Assembly: GCA_052170475.1 (NCBI GenBank)
Contig: JBQNAL010000002.1
Coordinates: 168,741 to 232,740 of the forward strand
From: CAJPQU01 sp052170475
Lineage (GTDB): Bacteria; Bacillota; Negativicutes; Selenomonadales; Selenomonadaceae
Length of the DNA: 64,000 bases
Direction of reading: 5' to 3'
The notes beneath the pieces were generated by a model that was given only the letters and a program-made list of their open reading frames with translations, ran no database searches and was not told the DNA's origin. Positions 52,073 to 60,135 of this stretch are shown in pieces; the stretch's first letter is position 1, and every line of letters begins with the position of its first letter. The translations under genes and the position numbers were made by a program.

Positions 52073-53125
52073 ATGGAAAATTTATTTGGTCAAACCGTGA
52101 CGGAAATAGCCGAGAGGATTGTCCCCCTCGGCCTTCCTTCTTATCGGGCGCGGCAGATTGCTGCATGGATGTACCAAAAGGGGAGCGATACTTTTTCAGC
52201 GATGACAGATCTGCCGCAGCGCTTTAGGGGGGTGCTGACGGAGACCTTTGCCATCGAGCGGGGGCGTGTGATAGCACAATGGGATTCGTCGGATGGTGTG
52301 ACCACGAAGTTTCTTTTGGGGTTTCCTGACGGCATCGCGGTGGAAGCGGTTTTAATGCGGCAAACTTACGGCAATAGTATCTGTATTTCTACGCAAGCCG
52401 GGTGCGCGATGGGATGTACTTTTTGCGCCTCCACGCTGCACGGCATAGAACGCAATCTGACCTGCGGCGAGATGCTGGCGGAAGTCCTTTTCATCGAAGA
52501 GAAGCTGCGGGCGGAAGGCGCCAAGGTGGATACCATCGTTCTCATGGGTACGGGCGAACCTCTCATGAATTATGATTCGGTACTGTCCTTTTTGCGGCTG
52601 CTCCACGAGCCGTATTGTCTTGGTCTTGGCTATCGCCATATCACGCTGTCCACATCTGGCATCGTGCCCGGTATTGTGCGGCTGCGGGAGGAAGGGCTGC
52701 CGATTACGTTGTCCATCTCCCTTCATGCGGCCAATGATGAGATTCGGACGCAGCTCATGCCCATCAATCGCCGCTATCCGATTCGCGAGCTGATCGCTGC
52801 CGGACGCGCCTACGGGGCGTGGACGAAGCGACGGGTGACCTATGAGTATATTCTGATTGCCGGGGTCAATGACGGAGAAGAAGAGGCGAGGGAACTCAGT
52901 CGCCTTTTACGGGGGCAGTTGGCGGGGGTGAACCTGATTCCTTTCAACCCCGTTCGGGAGCGCACTTGGCAGCGTCCCAGCGAAGGACGGATTCGGCGGT
53001 TTGCGCACATTCTCACCGAACGGCACCTTGCCGTTACGGTCAGAAAGGAAATGGGTGCCGATATCCAGGCAGCTTGTGGGCAGCTTCGGAATCAATATTT
53101 GGAAAAGCGCGCGGACGACCTTTGA
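52073..53125 (+). CDS. rlmN: 23S rRNA (adenine-2503-C2)-methyltransferase, radical SAM
   Basis: A 350-residue radical SAM methylase acting on A2503 of 23S rRNA and A37 of some tRNAs. Cluster motif CISTQAGCAMGCTFCAS, MGTGEPLMNYD, LSTSGIVPGI, SLHAAND, and the methyl-accepting Cys in AACGQLR near the C-terminus. The stop codon lies inside the next promoter. Confidence 0.94.
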   Translation: MENLFGQTVTEIAERIVPLGLPSYRARQIAAWMYQKGSDTFSAMTDLPQRFRGVLTETFAIERGRVIAQWDSSDGVTTKFLLGFPDGIAVEAVLMRQTYGNSICISTQAGCAMGCTFCASTLHGIERNLTCGEMLAEVLFIEEKLRAEGAKVDTIVLMGTGEPLMNYDSVLSFLRLLHEPYCLGLGYRHITLSTSGIVPGIVRLREEGLPITLSISLHAANDEIRTQLMPINRRYPIRELIAAGRAYGAWTKRRVTYEYILIAGVNDGEEEARELSRLLRGQLAGVNLIPFNPVRERTWQRPSEGRIRRFAHILTERHLAVTVRKEMGADIQAACGQLRNQYLEKRADDL

Positions 53126-53150
53126 CGAAGAGGGGCATGCGCCGTATAAT
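53122..53150 (+). promoter_or_regulatory. Promoter of the FHA-stp-prkC unit
   Basis: TTGACG at 53122-53127, 17 bases, TATAAT at 53145-53150. The -35 overlaps the rlmN stop codon. Confidence 0.75.
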
Positions 53151-53206
53151 ATACGGGGAAAGGGTTTGATCGGGATTCCCTTTGCGTTGAAGAGAGGATA
53201 GACAGC

Positions 53207-53950
53207 ATGGGGCTTATCGGATGGGAAGGTTTTTTTGAAAAGAACATCGCAGGGATGCTCCAGCGTCGATTTGCGCGTGTGTTGGCACCGGCTGCCGTGG
53301 AACAGGCGATAGAACAGGAACTCATCGAGCGCCGTAAAAAAAGCCGAAGGGGCGACTTTGTGCCGAATGCCTTTACCCTGCGGCTCCATCCCGAAGATTA
53401 TCGGCGGCTCGCGTCTCGACGCTTTTTGGAAGATCTTCATGTATATGTTGAGAAGCTATTGATCTTAGCGGATGTCTACATGGATGAGCGGCTTCACCTT
53501 CGCTTGGCAGAGGATGAGGCGCTGGGGGTGGGGCAATGTGAGATCACTTCTTGCTTTGAGGTGGGTTCGGTGCTGCCGGGGAAGACGAATGCGGAGGATG
53601 GAACTTTAGTCTTAGTGCGCACGCCTTTTGCCATGCCGCTGAATTTGCCGCCCAAACGGGAATTGGCTTCTCTGACCGCGGTGGAAGGGGCGGATAAAGA
53701 AGCGTCGATTTCCTTTGGGGAGCATACGATCTATATCGGGCGCCGAGAGAAAAACGAATTGATTCTGACGGATCGCAGTGTTTCTCGTCTTCACGCCTGT
53801 ATCACCTATCGTCGTCATCGCCATGTCCTGTGCGATGCGGGGAGCCTGAACGGCACGCTGGTCAATGGGGTGCCGGTTCGTGAGCTTGTGTTGCAGGATG
53901 GCGATGAGATTCAGATGGGCAACACGCTGCTGCGCTATGAGGTGCTTTGA
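53207..53950 (+). CDS. FHA-domain protein with DUF3662 (FhaA-like)
   Basis: A 247-residue protein. Residues 1-115 match the DUF3662 domain of FhaA (FEKNIAGMLQRRFARVLAPA, EQAIEQELIERRKKSRRG). The C-terminal FHA domain (about 165-247) holds the phosphothreonine pocket: IYIGRREKNELIL, VSRLHACI and SLNGTLVNG. Such proteins recruit substrates of Ser/Thr kinases; the kinase and phosphatase genes follow. The combination is well known in Actinobacteria and also occurs in Firmicutes. Confidence 0.85.
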   Translation: MGLIGWEGFFEKNIAGMLQRRFARVLAPAAVEQAIEQELIERRKKSRRGDFVPNAFTLRLHPEDYRRLASRRFLEDLHVYVEKLLILADVYMDERLHLRLAEDEALGVGQCEITSCFEVGSVLPGKTNAEDGTLVLVRTPFAMPLNLPPKRELASLTAVEGADKEASISFGEHTIYIGRREKNELILTDRSVSRLHACITYRRHRHVLCDAGSLNGTLVNGVPVRELVLQDGDEIQMGNTLLRYEVL

Positions 53951-53978
53951 GCCTTTTACGATGGGAGAGGTGACGCGA

Positions 53979-54683
53979 ATGCAGAGGGTGTATCAGGTGT
54001 CCGACGTTGGCGCAGTGCGCGAGAACAATGAGGACAGCTTGGCGGTTTTTGCCCCGGAGATATACGCAGTGGCCGATGGGATGGGAGGACATGCGGGGGG
54101 CGAGGTGGCCAGCCGTTTGGCGGTGCAGACCTTAAAGCGCCAACTCGGTACGATGCCGCTCGGAGAAGCGGAGCTGCGGCGGGCGATCTTAGCGGCCAAT
54201 GGGGAGATCTTTGCGATGGCGCGATCCCATCGAGAATACGAGGGCATGGGGACGACGCTCACGCTTCTCCATCTGGAAGCGGGGATGGCGTATTGGGCGC
54301 ATGTGGGAGATAGTCGCCTTTATCTTTTTCGGGACGGCGTGCTGCGTCAGATCACGAGGGATCATTCCTTGGTGGAGGATTTGATCGAAAAGGGATCCAT
54401 TACCCGAGAAGAAGCGCGGGTGCATCCACAGCGCAATATGATTACCCGCGCCGTCGGTACGGATGAAAAGGTGGTCGTCGATACGGGCAAGCTGGCTCTT
54501 TGTCACGGGGACAGCTTGCTTTTATGCAGTGATGGCCTGACTTCAGCGGCGACGGACGAAGAGATACAGAACGTGCTGACAGAGGATTACCGCGAGGATA
54601 AAGCTGAGGCTTTGGTGGAACACGCCTTGGCTTTAGGCAGTCAAGACAACATCAGCGTCATCGTCGTTTGTTATGAGACATGA
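53979..54683 (+). CDS. stp: PP2C-type Ser/Thr protein phosphatase
   Basis: A 234-residue metal-dependent phosphatase reversing the neighbouring kinase. Motifs: VRENNEDSL, VADGMGGHAGGEVAS (metal Asp), WAHVGDSRLYLF, RDHSLVEDL, and SDGLT with QDNISVIVV at the end. ATG 53979 is chosen for GGAGAGGTGA upstream; the frame opens earlier within the FHA gene. Confidence 0.92.
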   Translation: MQRVYQVSDVGAVRENNEDSLAVFAPEIYAVADGMGGHAGGEVASRLAVQTLKRQLGTMPLGEAELRRAILAANGEIFAMARSHREYEGMGTTLTLLHLEAGMAYWAHVGDSRLYLFRDGVLRQITRDHSLVEDLIEKGSITREEARVHPQRNMITRAVGTDEKVVVDTGKLALCHGDSLLLCSDGLTSAATDEEIQNVLTEDYREDKAEALVEHALALGSQDNISVIVVCYET

Positions 54684-54726
54684 GGAGTCGAAACATCGCA
54701 TGAGCAGTTCATCAGGAGGGGAACCG

Positions 54727-56445
54727 ATGGAACCTGAGGTTTTGGGGCAGCGATATGAGATCATCGAGCATGTCGGAAGCGGCGGCATGGCCGATGTTTA
54801 TAAAGCGCACGACAGGGTCTTGGAGCGTGTCGTGGCGGTGAAGATTCTCCATGCGCAGCTGGCCAGCGACGAAGAGTTTTTGCGGCGGTTCCAGCAGGAA
54901 GCGCAGGCTGCGGCGCGGCTTTCCCATCCCAATATCGTCAACATATACGATGTGGGGGAGGACCAAAACCGCCACTACATCATCATGGAATACGTTGCAG
55001 GGGAGACGCTGAAGAAGCTCATCCAACGTGAAGGGTCGCTCTCTGTGGAACTTTCCCTTAGGATCGCGAGGGAGATCGCCTGTGCATTGTCCCACGCCCA
55101 CGCGCATCATTTGGTGCATTGTGATATAAAGTCGCACAATATTTTGGTGACAGCGGACGGTCGGGTGAAGGTGGCGGATTTCGGTATTGCCCGAGCGATC
55201 ACATCGACCACGATGACCTACGATGGAAATGTTGTTGGCTCCGTTCATTACTTTTCTCCGGAGCAAGCGAAAGGCACGCAGATTACGCCGAAATCTGACG
55301 TGTACTCTTTAGGGATCGTCCTCTATGAGATGCTCACGGGACGTCTTCCCTTCCATGGCGAAACTACGGTCAGCGTCGCGCTGAAGCACCTCCAGGAAGA
55401 GCCGGTGGCACTGCGGCAGCTCGATGGGCAAATTCCCCCCATCGTTGAAGCCATCGTGCTCAAAGCGCTGACGAAGGATCCAGGAGAGCGCCCGGACAGC
55501 CTTGGTCTGATTGAGGACATTGTGCAGGCGGAAAGAATGTTTGGCTTTGGCGAAACCATTGTCCTTCAAGTGCCGGAACAGGAAGCAACGCAGCGCTTGG
55601 CGCCGGTCGAGGCAGAACAAGGCGAGGAAGAAGAGGCGGAGGAAGGCGAATCTCCTTTGTATAAAACAAAAAAATTTATGCTTGGCGCTGTGTTTGTTTT
55701 GTTTGTGGGATTCGCTGTGGGGGCATTTCTTTCGTTTGGAAAGTTTTTGCGTGCGGCCGAGGTGGAAGTGCCGGATGTCGTGGGGCGGCAGATGACGTTA
55801 GCGGCTCAGCTTTTAGAAGCGCACAAACTTCGGGTCAACATAGAGGAAGCCTACGATGAGAAGGTGCCGTCGGGACAGGTGGTGTCGCAATCGCCGGAGG
55901 CTGGAAGCCGCGTCAAGGAAGAGCGCGTGGTTACCATTCGCGTCAGTCGGGGCGGTGAAGAGTTGACGATGCCGGACGTTAAGGGGTTGTCGCGCCAAGC
56001 GGCAGAGGATAAGTTGAGCAAGATGGGACTGAAAGTAAACCGCGTGTACGAGAAGGATGCGGCTTCTGATACGGGGACGATTTTAGAGCAGGAACCGGCA
56101 CCCGGAACGAAAATCGTGAAAGGGTCTGGCGTGGATCTGACCATCAGCAAGGGAAAACAGATTAAGACCGTACGGGTTCCCGATTATACCGGGGGAACCG
56201 TGGAGGCGGCGCGTACCGGGTTGGCCTCCATTCGCCTGAAGGTGGGCGCTGTCACCCGACAGCCGAGTAAGCAGGCGGCGGGTACCATCTTGCGACAGAA
56301 TCCGGCGGGGGGTGCGTCGGTGGAGGAGGGGACGGAGGTTGATTTCGTGGTGGCGGAACCGAAGTCTTCCGGAGCCAGTACGCCAGAAGGGCGTACGGGC
56401 GGCAACGCGCCGCCCAGCCGCAGCGACAGCGGCGGGAAAAAGTGA
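54727..56445 (+). CDS. prkC: PASTA-domain Ser/Thr protein kinase (PrkC family)
   Basis: A 572-residue membrane kinase sensing cell-wall fragments. Kinase domain: glycine loop GSGGMADVY (17-25), Lys39 in AVKIL, HCDIKSHNIL (131-140), DFGIA (151-155). The HRD motif has Cys for Arg (HCD) and KPHN reads KSHN, so it is a non-RD type; the catalytic Asp is kept. A juxtamembrane acidic stretch precedes one helix (about 317-337), then three PASTA repeats (about 346-412, 416-482, 487-553) and a Gly/Ser-rich tail. ATG 54727 has AGGAGGGG at 6 bases; ATGs at 54673 and 54700 are less likely. Confidence 0.9.
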   Translation: MEPEVLGQRYEIIEHVGSGGMADVYKAHDRVLERVVAVKILHAQLASDEEFLRRFQQEAQAAARLSHPNIVNIYDVGEDQNRHYIIMEYVAGETLKKLIQREGSLSVELSLRIAREIACALSHAHAHHLVHCDIKSHNILVTADGRVKVADFGIARAITSTTMTYDGNVVGSVHYFSPEQAKGTQITPKSDVYSLGIVLYEMLTGRLPFHGETTVSVALKHLQEEPVALRQLDGQIPPIVEAIVLKALTKDPGERPDSLGLIEDIVQAERMFGFGETIVLQVPEQEATQRLAPVEAEQGEEEEAEEGESPLYKTKKFMLGAVFVLFVGFAVGAFLSFGKFLRAAEVEVPDVVGRQMTLAAQLLEAHKLRVNIEEAYDEKVPSGQVVSQSPEAGSRVKEERVVTIRVSRGGEELTMPDVKGLSRQAAEDKLSKMGLKVNRVYEKDAASDTGTILEQEPAPGTKIVKGSGVDLTISKGKQIKTVRVPDYTGGTVEAARTGLASIRLKVGAVTRQPSKQAAGTILRQNPAGGASVEEGTEVDFVVAEPKSSGASTPEGRTGGNAPPSRSDSGGKK

Positions 56446-56476
56446 TCAATAGAGTTTTGGGAAGGCGTGTGATACC

Positions 56477-57139
56477 ATGATCAAGATTGCCCCCTCTATC
56501 CTGTCCGCTGATTTTTCGTGTCTGGGCGAGGAGGTACGGCGCGTCGAGGCCGCCGGAGCTGATTATATTCATATTGACGTCATGGATGGTCGATTCGTTC
56601 CCAATCTGACGATGGGTGCGCCGGTGATCAAGTGGCTTCGCCCCCATGGGGAAGGAATCTTTGATGTCCACCTGATGATTGAACGTCCTGAGACATCCAT
56701 TGAAGCGTTTGCTGACGCAGGGGCGGACATCATCACCTTTCATGTGGAAGCGACGCCTCATCCCCATCGCGTCATGCAAAGTATCAAATCATGCGGATGC
56801 CGCGCCGGGATTGCCCTGAATCCGGGGACGCCGGCGGTCATGGCGGAAGCGCTTCTCTCCGAAGTGGACATGGTGCTGCTCATGACGGTGAACCCGGGCT
56901 TTGGCGGACAGAAATTCATTCCTGCTATGCTGGAGAAGATCCGGCAGCTGCATCGGATGATTGTAGCGTCCGGCAGACAGGTCGATTTGGAAGTGGACGG
57001 CGGGATCAATGAAGGGACGGCGGCGGAGGTCAGAGCGGCGGGCGCTAACGTGTTAGTCGCCGGCTCCGCCATCTACGGCAGCTCTGACATGGCACAGACA
57101 ATCAAAAGGCTAAGGGGAAGGGAGGAACTTCATGGATAA
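56477..57139 (+). CDS. rpe: Ribulose-phosphate 3-epimerase
   Basis: A 220-residue TIM barrel interconverting ribulose-5-P and xylulose-5-P. Motifs: PSILSADFSCLGEEV, HIDVMDGRFVPNLTMG, DVHLMIERP, NPGFGGQKF and VDGGINEGTA. SD GGGAAGG. In many Firmicutes rsgA lies between prkC and rpe; here the gap is only 31 bases, so rsgA is elsewhere or absent. Overlaps queC by 8 bases. Confidence 0.94.
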   Translation: MIKIAPSILSADFSCLGEEVRRVEAAGADYIHIDVMDGRFVPNLTMGAPVIKWLRPHGEGIFDVHLMIERPETSIEAFADAGADIITFHVEATPHPHRVMQSIKSCGCRAGIALNPGTPAVMAEALLSEVDMVLLMTVNPGFGGQKFIPAMLEKIRQLHRMIVASGRQVDLEVDGGINEGTAAEVRAAGANVLVAGSAIYGSSDMAQTIKRLRGREELHG

Positions 57140-57812
57140 GGCGGTGGTACTTCTCTCCGGCGGATTGGATTCCACGGTGTGCATGGCCGTAGCGAAGAGT
57201 CGGGGCTTGGCGCTTTTCCCGATCACCTTCGATTATCATCAGCGGCATAACATTGAATTGGAGAGCGCGGAAAAGGTGGCGCAATTTTATGGCGTTCAGC
57301 GCCATCTGATCGTGGAAACGAACATGGACGCCATCGGCGGCTCGGCACTGACGGATGCTGCCATAGACGTGCCAAGGGGCGATGTGGCGCGGGACGATGT
57401 GCCGATAACGTATGTGCCGGCACGAAATCTCATCTTCTTGAGCTATGCGCTATCCTATGCTGAAGTACTCGAGGCGCGGTTTGTCTTCATTGGCGTCAAC
57501 GCAGTCGATTATTCGGGCTACCCGGACTGCCGTCCGGAATTTATTCGCCGGTTTCAGGACTTGGCGGATTTTTCTACGAAAGCGGCGGCGGTAGAGGGGA
57601 GACCCATTGGGATTGAAGCGCCCTTGCAGGCGCTTTCCAAAAAGGAAATTGTCCTCTTGGGCAATCGACTCTCTGCACCGCTTAGCCTTACCCATAGCTG
57701 CTATCGGGGTGGGGAAAAAGCCTGCGGTGTCTGTGACAGCTGCCAGCTTCGCCTCAAAGGATTTCGCGAAGCGGGGATTTCAGATCCCGTTTCGTACGAA
57801 AAGCGGGGATGA
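57132..57812 (+). CDS. queC: 7-cyano-7-deazaguanine synthase
   Basis: A 226-residue ATP-dependent enzyme making preQ0 for queuosine. PP-loop LLSGGLDSTVCMAVA, YVPARNLIFLS, and the zinc site CYRGGEKACGVCDSCQLR near the C-terminus. queD and queE are not adjacent, but a GTP cyclohydrolase follows, which would supply the first pathway intermediate. Confidence 0.94.
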   Translation: MDKAVVLLSGGLDSTVCMAVAKSRGLALFPITFDYHQRHNIELESAEKVAQFYGVQRHLIVETNMDAIGGSALTDAAIDVPRGDVARDDVPITYVPARNLIFLSYALSYAEVLEARFVFIGVNAVDYSGYPDCRPEFIRRFQDLADFSTKAAAVEGRPIGIEAPLQALSKKEIVLLGNRLSAPLSLTHSCYRGGEKACGVCDSCQLRLKGFREAGISDPVSYEKRG

Positions 57813-57816
57813 GATC

Positions 57817-58608
57817 GTGGAAGATATACAGAGCAGCATAGATGGGCGGGGAATTGCTATTCAGAAAGTGGGGATCAACGACGCACACCTTCCCTTGCTC
57901 ATCAAAATGAAGGACGGTGGCTTTCAGCAGGTTTTGGCCTGTATTCGCTTTACCGTCTCCTTGCCGGAGAAGTATAAGGGGACACACATGAGCCGCTTTT
58001 TGGAGATCCTCTATCCATGGAGCCAAAAACCGATGGCGGAAAGCGAGATGGAAGCGATTTTAGAAGAGGCCATGTCCCATTTGGCAGCACCGTCGGCAGA
58101 TTTGGAGATCCGGTTCAAATACTTTATTGATCGCAAAGCGCCGGTCACGGGGCAGCGTTCTTGCCTTGATTTGGACTGCTGCTTTTCGGGAACGAAAACG
58201 CACGGGACACCCATGTCGTTTACCCTTGGGGTAGACGTTCCGGTCACGTCCCTTTGTCCTTGCAGTAAGGCCATCTCGGTTTATGGAGCGCATAATCAGC
58301 GCAGTTTGATTCGCGCGCAGGTTCGGTTCGCGGTCGATCAAGACTGCATTTACATCGAAGACTTGGCGGCGCTTTTGGAGGCGGAGGGATCTTGCCCCGT
58401 GTATCCTCTCTTAAAGCGTGAGGATGAAAAATATGTCACCGAACGCGCCTATGAGAACCCAAAATTTGTGGAAGATATTCTGCGCGATTCGGTGCTGGCG
58501 CTGCGCCGTCTGCCGGGACTGGAATGGTTTGCGTTGGAATGTGAAAATTTTGAATCTATACACAATCATAACGCCTTCGCCAGCCATGAGGAGTTTGTGG
58601 CAACGTAA
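57817..58608 (+). CDS. folE2: GTP cyclohydrolase FolE2 (type IB)
   Basis: A 263-residue enzyme of the FolE2/MptA family, making dihydroneopterin triphosphate from GTP with flexible metal use. Family marks: KVGINDAHLPL, KGTHMSRFLEIL, SLCPCSKAISVYGAHNQRS with the metal Cys, and the metal ligands in ENFESIHNHNAFA (HNHD is HNHN here). GTG 57817 with GGGGATGAG upstream, 4 bases after queC; the longer frame lies inside queC. It is not QueF: the QueF signature is absent. With queC it can feed queuosine, and it may be the real supplier of folate precursors too, given the altered folE at 16.8 kb. Confidence 0.9.
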   Translation: MEDIQSSIDGRGIAIQKVGINDAHLPLLIKMKDGGFQQVLACIRFTVSLPEKYKGTHMSRFLEILYPWSQKPMAESEMEAILEEAMSHLAAPSADLEIRFKYFIDRKAPVTGQRSCLDLDCCFSGTKTHGTPMSFTLGVDVPVTSLCPCSKAISVYGAHNQRSLIRAQVRFAVDQDCIYIEDLAALLEAEGSCPVYPLLKREDEKYVTERAYENPKFVEDILRDSVLALRRLPGLEWFALECENFESIHNHNAFASHEEFVAT

Positions 58609-58632
58609 GATGTCGTAACGAGGAGTTGACGG

Positions 58633-59625
58633 ATGAGCAGATTACACAAACGGCTGATCGGGCTGGTAGCGCTGGTACTCGTCATTTCTGGCTCGGCGAT
58701 CTATTTTACGGTTGATATTCATACCCTGACGCATTTGACCTTGTTTCAGCCGTGGTCGCTGGCCATGGCGATGGGGTTTGTCGCCATCGGGTTGTTTTTA
58801 GACGGCAGCCGTCTCATGCATTTGGTGCATATTTCAAAAGAAGAGATTAGTCTCTCCCAAGCGGTGCAGGTAGTTTTTGGCAATTATTTCTTGGCGCTCC
58901 TCACGCCAGGGGCTACCGGCGGCGCGGTGGCGCAGCTCATGTTCCTGCGAAAGGCGGGGGTGCCAACGGGAAAGGCGACGGTTATCGTCTTTGTGCGGAC
59001 GATTGTGTCCATTTTGTTTTTGCTTCTCTGTCTGCCGTTAATTTTTTGGAACGATGCCCACATTCTGCCTGGGGTGTCGAACGCTCGCTTGGGCGTGATT
59101 GCCTTTACGGTGTTTCTGCTCTTCGCGGCGCTGGGGATTGCCATTCGGGCGAATCTTTTGAACCATTTAGCGGTTCGGGTGGCGCGGAAATTGGCGCTGC
59201 CCCGTCGCCGCACCTTTATCAACGTGTACCGAGATACGCAGAACGCCATTCGTCTCTTAGGTTCCGCCCCCAAGGCCATGGTGCTGGTTTTTTTTGAATC
59301 GGGGCTTTCTCTCATTGCACTTTACGCCGTGGTGCCCTGTCTCTTTTTGGGGTTAGGGCTGCAGGGCGTCGATTGGTATACGGTCATGGGGCGCATGATT
59401 TTTTTGAATATGCTGCTCTATTTCACCCCTACCCCGGGGGGTGCAGGGATCGCTGAAGGCGGTTTCGTTCTTCTCTTTGGGAGCATGGTGCCGACGGGGA
59501 CGGTGGGCATCATTGCGGTGTGTTGGCGTCTCATCGCCGAGTACATTCCTTTTTTCATCGGCCTGTGTTACACCGTGAAAGTTTTTGGCGCTTCGTTTTT
59601 GGACAGGAAAATCGTCGTCCCGTAG
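58633..59625 (+). CDS. Flippase-like membrane protein (UPF0104/YbhN family)
   Basis: A 330-residue integral membrane protein with about eight helices, of the lysylphosphatidylglycerol synthase transmembrane (YbhN) family. Marks: VVFGNYFLALLTPGATGGAVAQLMFLRKAGVP in the first third and NMLLYFTPTPGGAGIAEGGF near the end, the repeated P-T/G-G-G loops. No C-terminal synthase domain, so no lysyl transfer; lipid flipping is an inference from the family. SD GAGG. It has the place before ylxM-ffh where ftsY often lies. Confidence 0.8.
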   Translation: MSRLHKRLIGLVALVLVISGSAIYFTVDIHTLTHLTLFQPWSLAMAMGFVAIGLFLDGSRLMHLVHISKEEISLSQAVQVVFGNYFLALLTPGATGGAVAQLMFLRKAGVPTGKATVIVFVRTIVSILFLLLCLPLIFWNDAHILPGVSNARLGVIAFTVFLLFAALGIAIRANLLNHLAVRVARKLALPRRRTFINVYRDTQNAIRLLGSAPKAMVLVFFESGLSLIALYAVVPCLFLGLGLQGVDWYTVMGRMIFLNMLLYFTPTPGGAGIAEGGFVLLFGSMVPTGTVGIIAVCWRLIAEYIPFFIGLCYTVKVFGASFLDRKIVVP

Positions 59626-59675
59626 TGTGGCTGTTGCGGTAAGAGTTTTTCGCCTCCGCTTACGGTCGGCGTGCG

Positions 59676-59721
59676 TTGACAAGGGGAACCCCTTGACAGG
59701 ACGGCGGATGTTCGCTATAAT
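59676..59721 (+). promoter_or_regulatory. Promoter of the ylxM-ffh operon with repeated -35 and inverted repeat
   Basis: TTGACA at 59693-59698, 17 bases, TATAAT at 59716-59721: full consensus. A second TTGACA lies 17 bases upstream (59676-59681), and AAGGGG-AA-CCCCTT between the two forms a symmetrical site overlapping the active -35. Confidence 0.85.
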
Positions 59722-59766
59722 GGCTTTCGTGTCAGGGGAGGAGACGCCGATAGAAAAGGAGAGCCG

Positions 59767-60135
59767 ATGAGGATCATGATGGAAGAACGGCTGTACCATT
59801 CGGCACTGTTTGATCTCTATGGTGCGCTCTTGACGGAGAAGCAGCGGCATTGCTTGATGATGTACTTGTTTGAGGATCTTTCCTTGTCGGAGATCGGTGA
59901 CACACTGGGGATTTCTCGGCAGGCGGCGCACGATACGATTCGACGGGGCGAGGCGGCGCTGGCGGCACATGAGGCGCGGCTTGGGATTTGGCGGCGTCAA
60001 GAGGAAGAGCGGGCGGTGCTGACGGAGATCTATGACGCGGTACAGCGTTTGGCCGTGCAGGACGAGGCGGCGCGGGGCGAGATTCTTCGCCGATTGCTGC
60101 CCTTTACGGATCGCGGACGGGAGGTGGAGTCATGA
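59767..60135 (+). CDS. ylxM: YlxM/UPF0122 family helix-turn-helix protein
   Basis: A 122-residue DNA-binding-like protein always found by ffh in Firmicutes. It has a sigma-70 region-4-like helix-turn-helix: LTEKQRHCLMMYLFEDLSLSEIGDTLGISRQAAHDTI. YlxM is thought to modulate the SRP pathway. AAGGAG before ATG 59767; its stop overlaps the ffh start. Confidence 0.9.
   Translation: MRIMMEERLYHSALFDLYGALLTEKQRHCLMMYLFEDLSLSEIGDTLGISRQAAHDTIRRGEAALAAHEARLGIWRRQEEERAVLTEIYDAVQRLAVQDEAARGEILRRLLPFTDRGREVES

Noticed and set aside
57607..58608. QueF (preQ0 reductase) next to queC
   Set aside because: Despite the queuosine context, the motifs SLCPCSKAIS, GAHNQRS and ESIHNHNA are those of FolE2.
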